Origin: Brachypterus glaber
Taxonomy: Eukaryota; Arthropoda; Insecta; Coleoptera; Kateretidae
Direction of reading: 5' to 3'
Length of the DNA: 64,000 bases
Assembly (NCBI GenBank): GCA_958510825.1
Contig: OY294049.1
Location: forward strand, 25,564,986-25,628,985
Shown: positions 34,325 through 46,692 of the stretch, in pieces
Position numbering within the stretch: position 1 is the first letter of the stretch
How the letters are laid out: every line of letters starts with the position of its first letter
Translations under genes and position numbers: made by a program
Notes under the pieces: model-generated
The model's database searches: none
What the model was told of the DNA's origin: nothing
What the model saw: the letters and a program-made list of their open reading frames with translations, nothing else

Positions 34325-35502
34325 CGTCGGCTTACAAGTAAATGGCACTAAGTCACTTTTTTGCAAAAATGGGATTTTTATTGCATTGTAATTAATTTTT
34401 GATGATCTATGTACAGGTAAACCGAACTAACTTCTAGGTGGACTGCCAAGAGAGTTACCCACTATACAAAACGCACCAGTTTGATTTTGAATAAAATTTT
34501 ATCTGGCAATAGGCACTAAGTCACTTAGTGCACTTAGTGCGTTTTACTTGTGGATTATTTCAAATGTTTCTGCGCTAAGCGACTTTGTTTGTTTGCTTGC
34601 CGAAACGTGCATTTTTGTTTTTTACAAGCTAAAATTAGTTAAAATGTGTAGTCCGGGTGCTAAAATATTTGCTTTGTTAAAAAACAATGAAGAGCAACCG
34701 GAGAAAAATAATTATTGTTTATTTGAGGTTATCTTATTATTTCTAAAAAAGAGTTAATTTATAAAAATATGATTGCTTGAATGATTTATATGATACAATA
34801 TCGCATTATTTATTTTACTGTCAAAAGCATTCAAATTTTGCTATGTTAAAGTTGATTGAATAGAGACAGAACAGAGAAACACAACTTTACCTGTAAAATG
34901 ACAGTGCTTTTTACGTGTACTTTCGATGTGTTTATAATTATTGACTTTAGGAGACGCTTCTTTGCTGGGACATCCGATGGCCTCTGAAAACTTAGTTCTG
35001 GCATATTAATCAGTTTCATATAATTAATACTAATTAATTATTATTAATTTTGGAAACGTTCTTTAAACAATCAAAAAGTCCAAAGCCTTCTTTTAAAAAT
35101 CTAGTTTTTGAAAATTTATGTAAATATCTTGTTTTCTACTTTATAGTTATACATTACGTTTAATTATCATGATAATAGAAGGGTTTTAAGTTTAAATACT
35201 TGTTTTTTATAGTATTTTATTGACTTAGTGCTCTTTACTTGTAAGCCGACGTCGTGGGCCTATAAGTAAAAGGCACTAAGTCCATGTCTTTTTTCAAATT
35301 TAGTTGAATTAAACTACTTCAGTTTTTCTTTTTTAAACTGCAAATGGGACATTATTATGACCAAACATGTCATTGCGATCTGCCGTAGTTTTTTTCCAAA
35401 AACAATCATTACAAAAATTAAAAAACAACAATGAAAGTTAAATTTGTCAATATCTCAAAACCATGTTTTTGGACTTAGTGCTCTTTACTTGTAAGCCGAC
35501 GA
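34325..35502. mobile_element. Double TIR element 'CGTCGGCTTACAAGTAAA'
   Basis: Ends TCGTCGGCTTACAAGTAAAT and TTTACTTGTAAGCCGACGA, each followed by GCACTAAGTC or its mirror. A third and a fourth end meet back to back at about 35240-35270. The unit is therefore two TIR elements (about 925 and 250 bp) joined at one CGTCG. The same pair recurs inverted at 47108-47700, so the pair probably moved as one. No transposase is seen. Confidence 0.85.
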
Positions 35503-35979
35503 TATATAAATCTAACCTTAAAAAGTAACGTCTGACAAACACGATATAATATACATAAATCTAACGTAAGTTTCCTAACCATATTCTAACCTTTTTCTAA
35601 CTTTATTCTAACTTTAATTATTTTTTAAATTTCCGTTAATGTGCCTAGGTTTGATAGTTATCCGTAAAAAGTTTGCAAATTCTCAAAAAATAAAATAAAT
35701 ATATATTAAATTACAATATAATTTTATATTTATTATTTCAATAAGTTTAAAAAAATATTATCCCCCAAAAGTCAAAATTATAGTAAGTCTGGCAACGCTG
35801 TCCTAGAATTGAAAAAATATTTTAAAATTCTGAATGAATAAATAAATATTAACCAACTAAATATAAAGTTTTTCTGAGAGGTAAACTTATTTATCTAAGT
35901 ATAACAGCATATTACACGAAAAATATTTAGGACCACCTAAAAAAATGGCTATTTTATAAATAAATGTAACGAAATTTAT

Positions 35980-36240
35980 GGGAGGCATAACGTAGTGGCT
36001 AGCGCGTATGTATAGCAAGCCTACTAGCGTGAGTTCGATTCTCACTGGCGCCGATTTGCATTTTTCAGTTAATTAATAATTGAAATTTGGCGAAGGCGAT
36101 AAGTGAAACGGACACTCCCTAGAAACTGGTTCGAAAGTCAGTATAAGCCGGTGGTTCCCTCTGCTACTAGCCCACACAAGTCCTGGACTTAGGGGATGCT
36201 TAATTAAGTAGAGTAGTACGAGGTTAAACAAACATGTAAT
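35980..36240 (+). mobile_element. tRNA-derived SINE-like unit
   Basis: 35981-36053 resembles a tRNA: a box A-like TAGTGGCTAGCGC, a perfect box B GTTCGATTC inside a GTGAG/CTCAC T-stem, and an anticodon loop that could read AGC. The acceptor stem pairs only about five of seven, and the anticodon stem has mismatches, so it is not a working tRNA. A body of about 190 bp follows. Box A and B imply RNA polymerase III transcription. Copy number cannot be judged here. Confidence 0.65.
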
Positions 36241-36485
36241 TATGTTTAAAAAAAATATGATTGCTAAAATATATTAAGATTAATTTATATAAATAAATTT
36301 GTCTTCAGCTGCCATTTTCTGATGCAGGTAGAAATTTTCTAGTTGGCCCCCTCCGAAACTTAAAAATATAACGTTAGATTAACATTTGCACATATTTTAT
36401 AACGTACTTTTATAAAAATTTCTAACATTAGAAAAACTTTATTCTAACGTTAAATTTCTACTAGGGATAACTAGTTATAAAACTC

Positions 36486-38001
36486 ACTCTAAATAAAAAA
36501 GAAACATTAAATCCTGCTAGTATGATACCTTAACGCCTTGGGTCAATTTTGTATAATAGCTCCTTTTAAGGGAATATTAAAACCACCAAAAATTCAATTT
36601 AGTTTTTATATATTGGAAGGAAAACAGTTTATATATCGATTAAGAACTTTAACTTCAATATTATTTACTGAAACGAATTATTTTTATAAACTTATTTTCT
36701 AATTAAGTTGGCCATATTTTACGATGCTATGCCACACATGTGACTGACATATTATTTAATAAATAGACATCATACATTAGGGTGGCCGTTAAAAAATATA
36801 TTTATTTTAAATTGTCTAAAAAGTATGTGTAACTTTCAGGTCAATAGCTCAAAGGGAACATAAAACATATTTTTAAGGGTGCAAATGTCAAACAAATGCT
36901 TAAAATTAAAAAAATAGAAAATTAAAAAAAATATTTTAAAAATATATATATTTTTAAGAACTATTAAGACTATTCAAAAAAAAAATATTTTAAAAAATAT
37001 ATTTTTTTAATCTAAATATTTTTTGTTTCTACCATTTTTTTGATAGTACGTTTACGAAAAAGTAAACCAAATGCAAATTTTAAGGCGCCTTTGCCAAAAC
37101 TGCAAAAATTACGCACATGTGATTTTTTAGGAGAAAACCAGCAATAACTTGTTATTGTTATTGTTCGTAATTTGTTATTAACTACACAATTTAGGCAAAT
37201 GTGTTTCACGAAAAAATAAGTAACTGCAAATGTTCGTCTGTCTCTACATCCGCAAGCGTCATTTAAAAAAATCGAAAAAAGCTAAACCATTGGTTTATAC
37301 ACCCTTAAAAATATGCTTTACTCCCCATTTTTCATGCGCGGATCGTGTTGAGCGATCGACCAAAAGTTTGGTACACCACATTTTTAGATAATTGGGAACA
37401 AGGAGTGTATTGGATTTTGGTCAAAACGCTCAAAATTATTACATTTCGACAAGGTATGCTAGTTACTGATCACCCTGAATATAAAATAAACTTATTTTCC
37501 TAAAATGTCAGCTCTTAAAACTTCCCGGAATATAAATTCGCTTTTTACTCGTATTTCCATGAAAACTGGTATCTAGGGGTTTTTGAGATTGCTTAAACCG
37601 GAATCCAATATTCAAAATTGTAGATCCAATATGTTGGCAAAATTTCATAATGGATTTCGATAAAAAATGGTATTTATGAGTACCCAAGGTCGTTTAAGTT
37701 AAATCCATTATAAAAAATCAAAATGGCCGATGCTCATTTTCGTTTAGGTTTGAATCAAAGAAAATGCCTTTAAAACAGATTAGGACTTTTTAAATTAAAG
37801 TTAGACCACCCTAATATCGCGATTTTTGTACAGGTTTAACAATTAATATGATATCTAAAATCAGCAGTATCAAAAATGGCCGTATGCAAATATTCAGATT
37901 TTTAACAATTTTTATTCCCGAACCACTACGTCTACGTCTCGGTTTTGGATTACATTTCCCACTAAAAACATTTATGTGATGAGAGAATTAGTAGGTATAT
38001 T
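36486..38001. other. Repeat-derived stretch without genes
   Basis: 36780-37000 is AT-rich with runs of ATATTTTTTAA. 37200-37290 and 37490-37620 hold fragments of the 'tccgtctgtc' and 'S' repeat families. No credible coding frame. Confidence 0.55.
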
Positions 38002-38093
38002 GTTTTACTAAGAGGAAAATTTAAGCTTTTTTTTACTAGTCTGTAGAATTTACTACAGACGAGTAAAAAAAGCATTTTTCATCTGAGTGAAAC
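38002..38093. repeat. Hairpin cassette H1, short-core copy
   Basis: Arms GTTTTACTAAGAGGAAAA...ACTAGTCTGTAG and CTACAGACGAGT...CTGAGTGAAAC with a loop of about 6 bases. The same arms at 45498-45615 enclose an extra CpG-rich core. Downstream, 38098-38250 is bounded by TTTCTTCAAGC and its mirror GCTTGAAGAAA. Confidence 0.88.
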
Positions 38094-38259
38094 ATACTTC
38101 TTTTTCTTCAAGCGGTCTAAATATAATTTATTATACTTTTTTTTTACGGCGTACAACAATAAACTAATTTTTTTACTGTAAAAAAAATAGATCACTTCTA
38201 TCTGTTGTGTTCAGTTATAAAATATGAACATTTTAGTACGCTTGAAGAAAATAGTAGTT

Positions 38260-38395
38260 CATGATACAAGGACGAAAAGTTCTTTTTTTATACCGATTAC
38301 AGAGTTTTCCATCCGAGCTCGGAGATCGAGGTTGACAACCGTTTTACTTTTTCGGTCTAGGCCAAAAAATTAAACTTTTCGTACATATTATTCAT
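38260..38395. repeat. Hairpin cassette H2, copy a
   Basis: Starts CATGATACAAGGACGAAAAG and ends near CTTTTCGTACATATTATTCA, its degenerate mirror. The core is CCGAGCTCGGAGATCGAGG. Related shells lie at 41311-41424 and 44128-44506. Confidence 0.65.
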
Positions 38396-38738
38396 ACAAA
38401 AAGTGGCGCTTTTAGATACAGTCGAATAAGAAAGTTATCAGCTTACAAAGACAAGTACGAAACAGGAATAAACTCCCAAAAACCAAATTCCATGTACTTT
38501 TCAGAATGTGATACAATTTTGTAATATAAATATTATCCTTCTAAATTTCTGAGCGCCATAACTCATTTAAGTTAATACAAAGCTCGTGTCAGTATGCGTA
38601 AAATTCCAGATGATACTATGCCTTTTATTATTCCTCACAAGCCCGTACGTAAAACATTTAAGATAAAAAACATAGGCATCATTTACAAACAATAATTTAT
38701 TATGCATAAGATAAAAAATGGTTTTATTCGCAACTGTA

Positions 38739-40142
38739 TATCGTCATGTTACCTTAACTACCTCGTATCTCCAAAAATTCGATTTTCGGTTTTTTGCACT
38801 AATCAATTCTGTACATGATTAGTAATGACCTAAACAAAGTCCTAATTTAAAATTCCAATTGGTTTATAAGTTATGTGGAATTAATTACCTCGTATTTCCT
38901 TTACTACTTAAAATAAATAACTGTTACTATCTCGTATTTCCAATATTAGGCCTAGCAAATAAGAAATTTCCCGCAGGTGAAAATATCTAAGAAGGTAAAA
39001 CTTTGCATACTCATGTAGTTGGATTCGGAAAATATATTGGTGAAGTAAAAAAAGACGTACCACCCCTCCATCTCACCCCCAGTGGTGAAAAATATCCCTT
39101 TTATCGTTTTTGTTTTCTAAGGTCGCTTAAGCTAAATTTTATAAAAAAACGTTAATCCACCCCCGGCTTACGGGGTGTACATTTTTTTTTAAATATATAC
39201 AATATTTTCGTGTAAGTTTGTATGTAGGGGGTTTCGAGGTAGCTTAAACTGAATCTGATAATAATTTTTTTCTAACTTTACCCCCGAAGGGAGGTGGGGG
39301 TGATTATTTTAAAATTTTTGTAATATTTTAGTGATAATTGGTATATAGGGGTTTTTAAGGTGGCTTAAACTAAATCTTACTTTAACCCCTGAGGGGCGGG
39401 GGATAGTTTTCGTTTGGACTTTTTGGTATATTGGGGTTTTCGAGTGAATCTGATAAGAAAAATGGTCTAACTTCACCCCCTTGGGGCAGGGTGTAATAAT
39501 ATTTAATTATTTACAATATTTTTTGCCATGTTTTGTGATTCCACTCCACGCTGGGGGGGGGGGAGAGAAAAAAAGAAGAAAGCTTTTTTACTGGGCAGTG
39601 TATTTTCACAATAATTTAATCAAAATTGATATACAGAGGCTTTTAAAGACGCTAATATTAAATTTTAGAACAAAAATTATGTAATTCCACCTCCTGAGGC
39701 ACGAGGGAAAATTTTCGTAAAAATTGGTATATGGGGGTTTTAGATGCCACTGAATATGAATCTGAGAATATAATACTTATTAGTAAAAATATATTACCCC
39801 TAAGATGTTTTTTTACCCCTCTTTATTTATCTCAATTTGTTTGGACTTTTTACATGCCTTAAATTTTTCACAAAAGTACAAGCTCATATCTCCAGTACAG
39901 GGTTACGACTTAGAAATAATAGTTACTGTAACTAACTCGTATCTCCATAATTCTAATTTTCGACTTAGGTAACTAATAATTTTGCAATCTTTTATGCTTG
40001 AAGTGTCCACAAGAAATAACTACACTTATATTTGTCTATATTACAATAAAAAAAATAAGAATTTTAAAGTTAACCGGTTTTTTGTGTCCCCTGAAAACCT
40101 GTGAATTTGGAGATATGAGGTAGTTAAGGTAACATGACGATA
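38739..40142. mobile_element. TIR element, ~1.4 kb, with an 'S' repeat inside
   Basis: Inverted ends TATCGTCATGTTACCTTAAC and GTTAAGGTAACATGACGATA, extended by TACCTCGTATCTCC and its mirror. The interior has further TAACT(C/A)CTCGTATnTCC copies in both directions. A forward block of degenerate 'S' tandem units lies at 39050-39800. No transposase frame. Confidence 0.82.
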
Positions 40143-41310
40143 TTTAATACATACATGTATTAATAAAGTTTGGGAAGTATGTGATTTCTTGTCCCACTGT
40201 TTTCCACGCCTCGACCTGACCTGTAATGAAAAATAGAGACCATTAAACTAATTATTACTGGTCTGCAATTTAAATCATTAATTTCCACTAGATGGCGCCA
40301 CCGATTAAAATATAATTATTAATGCTTAAAGCAAGATGGCTGAACTGCTGTTGTCATGATAAACACGAATATAATGTAATACATTTCGTTTAGAAAAACT
40401 TAATTGTACAGTTTTAGTCAATGTTTTTTCCTTTTGAGACTAAGAAGAATAATAAGTGTTATAAAGGGTGCCTTGTGAGCTATCAACAAATGTTTTTTGT
40501 GGTTGTTTATTTGGGTTACGAGTATGTGAAATTTCAGTTTTATGATTGTAATTTTCTTGTGAAATGCAGGATAAATATGAAAAGAACAAAAAAAACTAGG
40601 TATTATAGTATTATTTTCTTCATTTCAATTCAAACATCTAGGTTTCAAAAAAATTAGTACTTTTTATTTAAAAATAGACAGTTGCGAATAAAACACTATT
40701 CAGGTCTCCCGGAAAATGGTACTTTTCCGAGTCGACCTGTAATCTACTATTGTTTGTTACAGGTGTGTATTTTTTTAGAAAACACTGCTCTACAAAACTA
40801 GACCTTTTTTTATTTGCCGGGCACCTTTTAGTTGATTCTGGGTATATTTGATGCGTTGATTTCGGAACCTTTTTCCTTTTTTTATGATCACCTCGTTTTT
40901 CTTTTAGATACGCACTTGCGCACAATGTTTTTTTTGCCCATAGTTGTTGTTAACAAAAAAATTAAATTAAAAAAAATCTTTTTGTCTTGGATTGGTTCTT
41001 AATTTATGAGGCTTAAAAAAAACTTATTTAAAATATCTTTATTTTTTTATTTTTATATGCTTCTAAATTTAAAAAAAAAATTTTTTATTCGCTTGTATTC
41101 TAAAGCATTTTTCGGTTAGAAATTGTAAGTTAAAATTGACACTTTTGTTAAGAGTTTGTCTTTTGTTTTACTTTGGCGGGCTGCAGCCTTTTGCGGTCCG
41201 TTATGGAAAATTGTCAGATAACTGACGTAACCAAATTAAAACTAATTTTACTCATTACTTTTAGTTTTTTTTTTGTTAAAAATATGTTTACAAGCGAATA
41301 AAAAATAGCG
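40143..41310. other. Stretch without recognised genes
   Basis: Small open frames at 40421-40657 and 40668-40925 have no recognised domain and overlap low-complexity sequence, so they are not called. AT-rich runs dominate 41000-41080. Confidence 0.5.
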
Positions 41311-41424
41311 TATGATACACGGACTATAAATATCTCGGTCTTACGTGGTTGTGAATCTCGGCTCATGCCTCCATTCTCCGCATGCGACCGAGAAATATTA
41401 TTTCTCGTTCTTGGATCATAATAT
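41311..41424. repeat. Hairpin cassette H2, copy b
   Basis: Begins TATGATACACGGAC, ends CGTTCTTGGATCATAATATA. Inner arms ATATCTCGGTC and GACCGAGAAATAT bracket a mixed core. The 5' shell, including AATAAAAAATAGCG, is identical to that at 44108-44141. Confidence 0.82.
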
Positions 41425-41429
41425 ACTAT

Positions 41430-42300
41430 TTTTTGCATTTTTTTTGCTATCCCATTTTGAAAATTTTCAAAATTTCGGAAAGCCTTGTATTTTTGCGTTT
41501 TATGACGTTTTATGTCGATATAAATCAATTTCAAGCAGAAAAAAAAATCGGTATGTCGGTCGATCGTTCTGTCCGGAAAATCTTGTAAGCACGATAACTT
41601 AAGAACGCTTTAAGCTAGAGACTTGAAATTTGGCATGAGAACTTTTGGTAACATATCTTGTTACCAAAAGTTCTCACTCGGGGTAATTTTTGCTGAACCT
41701 AGCGACAAGGGGACAAATGGGGAAAAACACATTTTTTTACAAAAATTTGAAAATTTCTATATAGGGGTTATTAAGGTTCCTAAGGTTGAATCTGATAATA
41801 AAAATTTTCTAACTCCACCCCGCAGGGGCGAGGGGGTAAATATTTTCAATATTTTCGTCAAAATTGGTATATATGGGTTTTTGGCTTCGATGAATACGAA
41901 TATGATAAATTTTTTCTAATTTCAACCCCTGAGAGGGGGGGGGGGGTAGTTTTCGTGAAAATTGGTATATTGGGGTTTTTTTGATTACTGAAAGTGAATC
42001 TGAAAATAAAAAAATTCTAACTCCACCCCCAAGGGGCGGTGGGTAGTTTTCGCGAAAATTGGTATATTGGGGTTTCTGAGGTTGCTGAATCTGAATATAA
42101 AAAAATCTAACTCCACCCCCAAAGGGGCGGGGGATAGTTTTTGTGAAAATTGGTATGTTGGGGTTTTTAAGGTTGCTGAAAGAAAATCTGATAATAAAAA
42201 AATCTAACTTCACTCCCTAAGAGGCAGGGATAGTTTTCGTGAAAATTGGTATATTTTTAAGGTTGCTAAAACTGAATCTGATGTATTTGATATATTTTGA
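41430..42300 (+). repeat. Dispersed repeat family 'S', copy 2
   Basis: Same part order as 27020-27910, with five or so ~100-bp tandem units containing CTCCACCCCCAAGGGGCGG and ATTGGTATATTGGGGTTT. The minus frame 41809-42213 is a translation of these repeats, not a gene. Confidence 0.9.
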
Positions 42301-43470
42301 TGAAAATTTGATATAAATATTAAAGATATGGCTCTATCTTTTATACGCAATACTAACATAACATATTATATGCGGTTTATTAAAATAAATCCAGTTCCGG
42401 AGATTTTACCGGGGGTTATCGAAAAAAAATATATTGAACTACTTATTTATTTTTAGAAAAGCTACAAAATAAATTTATTATGAAAATACGACGTTATATC
42501 TTAAAATAAAATTTTAAAATTATGATATTATATTATTCACAGCGCCTGCGCTAGTATAGTTATATACGGTAGTTTAAAATTTTCAAAAAATTTCAAAAAT
42601 CATTCTAGACAAAACATTCTTGGGTATAAAGTTTCATGAAAAAATAAGCAACTTTTTTTTATGTCGGTCTGTCCGTCCGTCTGATGTCAGGTTTTTGTGT
42701 GCACGATAACTCAAGAACGAATAATCCGATCGACTTGAAATATTCAGGGAAAATCAAGTTCTATGAGGGGAAGACAACTATTGTTTTTGAAAGTAACCTC
42801 CTCCAAAACAAAAATGTTATGGCCGGTTAAACTCAAAAAAAAAAATCGAAAAAAAAAGCTAAAAGGAAATTTAGTAACTTTTTATTATAAGGATCAATTC
42901 TACCAATTTTAAAAGTATTCCCCCTAAAAACAAAAAGTTATGGTGGGTTAAGCTTTTTTAAAAAATGAAAAAGTATAATTTAAAAACAAATTTTTCAAAT
43001 TCATTTCGTTTTTCTCAAAAAGAAAAAAAAGAAAAAAAAATGAAAAAAAAGTTTTTTTTTTTATTTTTATTTATTTTTTTTTTCTTTTTAAAAAAAGATC
43101 AGAAAATATTCTTTTTATTCGAATGTATTAAAAAGTAACGGTTTTCGGTTAGAAAACATTCTCATAAATACGGACTTTTCTTTAGTCTTTTGTTTTATTT
43201 TTTCGGCCTAGGCCTGAAATTTTTTTTGCCGTCGCTAAATTTAAACAATTTAGCACTATTATTTAATTATTTGCGTTTTTTGGGTTTATATTTGAAATGT
43301 AGCATTGATAGCACTTACCGCCAGCTTCTTTTGGTACACATTTTCAATTATATTTTTAAATTTTTATCCTATTTTTATCCTACAAAAGTTTCCAAACTAA
43401 TTCTGCTAACAGCTATCACAACTTGTGCCGGTTGGCACAGTAGAAGTAGTTATTTATGGTACTAGTGGGT
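42301..43470. other. Repeat-derived stretch
   Basis: 42600-42950 holds a diverged 'tccgtccgtctg / cacgataactcaagaacg' unit. 42990-43090 is A- and T-run sequence. The open frame 43190-43465 has no recognised domain and is not called. Confidence 0.5.
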
Positions 43471-43478
43471 AAAGTAAG

Positions 43479-43546
43479 ATATTGCCCATGAGAAAATTAA
43501 CCTGCGAGGCGTCAGCCAAGCAGGTTAATTTTCGAGAGGGCAATAT
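43479..43546. repeat. Hairpin cassette H3, copy a
   Basis: ATATTGCCC...GAAAATTAACCTGC is mirrored by GCAGGTTAATTTTC...GGGCAATAT around a GAGGCGTCAGCCAA loop. The outer shell TGGTACTAGTGGGTAAAGTA and GGTTTTATCCAATAAATAGC recurs inverted at 48611-48748 with a different core. Confidence 0.88.
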
Positions 43547-44127
43547 CGGTTTACCCATGAGTGCCACCCACAAGGTTTTATCCAATAAATAGCTTAGGAA
43601 TTCATATTTTTATTAAAATTTTTAATGACATTTACAAGAAAATAATTTGACAAGTGACAGTTGAGGGGGTAAAATAAATAATTATCCACTCAATAAAGTA
43701 AAAGCCACGCAGGGGTTATTATTGAGTTTATCTATTTAAAATAAAGCTGGTAATTGTCTTATTATCTGTATGTATTGGATAAACTATTAAACCTTTTTCA
43801 GCACTAAATTGAGTTATTTTAATTTAATTAAATTTTGCTTCTGTCACTTCAGGCGGCGCGCCGCGGCGTTCCCATGGTACAATCATCACTACCATTTTTG
43901 AACTATTACGAGCAAAATTATTTATGTATGTTCTGGAAAGCTGACGCGTCGTTTACCAAAAATTTAAAATTTACATTTAAAGCATCATTCAGTTGTTTTT
44001 TTTTTATATAGAATGCGCTTGTCATAGGTTACTAGATCTCTGTCAAAGACGAAAACACGCATTTTTTTATAACTTTTGAATAATAAAAGGTGTTTTTTAA
44101 TTCTTTACATTAGAATAAAAAATAGCG

Positions 44128-44506
44128 TATGATACACGGACAAAAAGTGGTTTTTCTACGACCTTATCAGTATATAGTGCCTATTTTCCACCCGCTGCCT
44201 ATGACAACGGTTGGAAAGTGACAATCAGCTGATTTTACATATCTGCTGTCAGAAAATTAGTAAACGTCAAACACAACCTGAAATTGACAAATTAATTTTA
44301 AAATAATTTTTGCGTTTTTGGACGTTAAGGTGTTAGGTCGTAGGAAAAATAGTATACGCACCTCGACGCAAACCATTTCAGTGCACATCGAGTGCACTAA
44401 AAACTAGGTTTGTGTACTTCGGCCTAACACGTATGCCCGCCTCGCCTATGTCTAGGCTGGCAAACCCGTATGGCCAAAAACATCAACTTTTCGTCCTTGT
44501 ATCATA
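44128..44506. repeat. Hairpin cassette H2, copy c (large core)
   Basis: Ends TATGATACACGGACAAAAAG and CTTTTCGTCCTTGTATCATA. The core is about 340 bp and GC-richer than its surroundings (for example CCGCCTCGCCTATGTCTAGG). It has no open frame and is unlike the cores of the other H2 copies. Confidence 0.78.
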
Positions 44507-44529
44507 ATCAGTCATCGGCGAATTTCCAG

Positions 44530-45120
44530 TGCTCGCATAGGCGCCGCGTCAATTCTATCGTTGACGCGAGGTTTTAAATATTTACATTTTTATTTTCTTC
44601 GAAAAACACCGATATATTTACATATTTATAGTTAATATGTATATTCAATATTGTTGTGTGTAACAAATTAGTCGTCAAATGTTTCGATTTAGTGACCTTT
44701 ATAAAAATTTTCCTCATAATTCGGCAAAATTATTCCGTAAGCCTATGTTTCTGTGTTTATTTTCAACGTTGATGAGTCATAACTGAATTTATTCCGATTA
44801 ATGATCATAATATACTATTTCAGTGTAGCTGCATTTCAATAGAGCTCTTTTACTTGTCATTGCTTTCATAAAGCTATTAAGCTAAATTTAAGGCTAGGTT
44901 GTAACGGATAGCAACTCAATTTAAAAATTTATACCCAGAAGTTTTCTTTAATTAATGTAAAAGCAGAAAACAATGTACTTAAATATTTAAGTTCCTGAAC
45001 TGAAGTCACTATAGTAACATGTATTCTTTATGGGTTTCGTTTACCCTGCTAATTTATTTATTTGAGTTTTTACACAAATCTTTTTATAAATATTTTAGAG
45101 ACTAATATAAGTTCTAAGTA
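44530..45120. other. Stretch without recognised genes
   Basis: AT-rich. ATGATCATAATATACTATTT near 44803 matches the right flank of the H2 copy at 41424. Nothing else is recognised. Confidence 0.5.
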
Positions 45121-45335
45121 AGGGAAAGACGCCTAATTTCGGATGGTTCTTCAATTTTGGATAGTAGTGTATTTAATATACTATCTGCAGAGGTAAACAC
45201 GAAAATACTTTTATGCGAAGCCGAATGTCAAACTTAATTCGTCCTCTAATATGATAACGGCAGGGCTTCTCCCCATTAAATGGCAGCACAAATCGTTTAA
45301 ATGGCAAATGGCAGTTTTGTGCTCAGTTTGGACTT
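45121..45335. mobile_element. Truncated half copy of the 19.4-kb MITE
   Basis: Begins GGGAAAGACGCCTAATTTCG and follows the right half of 19363-20265 in reverse orientation (AGAGGTAAACAC, GGGCTTCTCCCCATTAAATG). It is cut off near 45335. Confidence 0.85.
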
Positions 45336-45497
45336 TTTAAAAACAAACTGATAAGGCCCCCCGTTTCGCACGCGCCTGGTTAAAATAAGTACATGAAAAT
45401 AACATACGAAGATGAACCTTATTAAGGTTAGTTTACACGCAAAACCTCGTCGCTCTTTCTCAAAGGGTACCAGCGTTATTACTTAAAATAGTATATT

Positions 45498-45615
45498 GTT
45501 TTACTAAGAGGAAAAGTGAAGCTTTTTTTACTAGTCTATAGAATTTACGGACGACCCAAAGCGGAGTCCGGAAACTACAGACGAGTAAAAAAAGCACTTT
45601 TCCTCTGAGTAAAAC
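45498..45615. repeat. Hairpin cassette H1, long-core copy
   Basis: Same arms as 38002-38093, but the loop holds an added ~26-bp core, CGGACGACCCAAAGCGGAGT followed by CCGGAA, itself a small hairpin. The related downstream segment TTACTGTAAAAAAATAGATC recurs at 46039 as at 38176. The 45660-46020 segment between has no match at 38 kb. Confidence 0.88.
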
Positions 45616-46504
45616 ATGCTATTTTTTCTTCAAGCATCCTATATATATATTTTTTTAAATATTAATTTTTGAATTTAATTTATTCAGTAATAAAGTATGT
45701 TTTTTTTATTAAAATAGGCCACTAAAACCCTTTCGACATAAACTTAAACCTTCCTTAGCTCATTTTATTTTGTTTCGTAGGCTAAATCGTACACTTTTCG
45801 TGATTTCGATGGTAACTTGTCTTTTTTAATGTAGCATTTGCAATTTTGGATAGATCTGTAGGTGTATAAACCATAATTTTTAATCAATTTCACACAAGGT
45901 TTTTGCACAGAGTCAACTACTTGTTTACATAATAAACAAGTTTGAAGTATGGCTGTAATCAAAGTCAAAGAGTGCTGCCGCCAGTGGTGGTTTTGCCAAC
46001 TATTTTTTGTTACGGCGTAAAACAATTAACTCATTTTTTTACTGTAAAAAAATAGATCACTTCTAACTAGTGTGTTTAGTTATAAAATATGAACATTTTA
46101 GTACGTTTAAAGAAAAACCTTATTTTTATTACAATTTTAAAGGGTCTTAACTCCCTTAGAGTTCGTTTCCGGACCTATGTTCCTATAGTGGTTTTTCATG
46201 TTTTTTGATGTAGAATCATCTCCTTTAATCTGTAACATGATACTGCAAACACCTTGTATAGGACCTAAATAGATATATCTACCTATTTCCTAATTTACTA
46301 TAGGATATCCTATTTATTACGCTAAACTGGGTTAAATACACTATATGCTATAAAATATAGTGTTAAATGGACCCTATTAAGTCTTTTTTCCATTTTTCTT
46401 TTGCGCCTGAGTTTAACATGTAATTTTTCTGGATCATTTTTTTAGGCCAAAATCGTTTTTCCTCTGTTATTTTTTTAATTAAAAACAGTATATTCTATGA
46501 CTAG

Positions 46505-46600
46505 TATGGAATAGACAATATTCCGCGCGAGCGGAAAGTTTGTCAAACGAGCCGGCAGACGAGTATGACGGTCCCGCGAGCGCGGAATGACTATTCCATA
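46505..46600. repeat. CpG-rich hairpin cassette
   Basis: TATGGAATAG and CTATTCCATA are the outer arms. ATTCCGCGCGAGCGG and CCGCGAGCGCGGAAT are the inner arms. The loop includes GAGCCGGCAGACGAG. It is far richer in CpG than the flanks. Confidence 0.88.
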
Positions 46601-46692
46601 CGTGTTGTAGACTATACTTTTTCTTGCAATGCAAATATGAAACACTGTATGACTTTAAACTGCGGACAAGATTAAAAACAATGTGACTCGAC

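Larger units (their letters stand above)
34205..36485. repeat. Outer inverted-repeat element carrying two insertions
   Basis: The left arm (34205-34320, ACTATCCCTGGTAGAAA then repeated TCTAAC/AACGTTATA) is mirrored by the right arm (36365-36485, TTCTACTAGGGATAACTAG). A TIR composite (34325-35502) and a SINE-like unit (~35980-36240) lie inside. The region between them holds many short CTAAC repeats. Confidence 0.72.

Noticed and set aside
35981..36053. Functional tRNA gene (anticodon AGC)
   Set aside because: Acceptor and anticodon stems have several mismatches, and a non-tRNA body follows. A tRNA-derived SINE head is more likely.
40421..40925. Two small frames of 78 and 85 codons
   Set aside because: No recognised motif, no splice or promoter context, AT-biased composition.
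41809..42213. 134-codon frame with repeated Pro/Phe/Tyr segments
   Set aside because: It translates the ~100-bp tandem units of the S repeat; the apparent protein repeats are DNA repeats. The same applies to 57089-57406.
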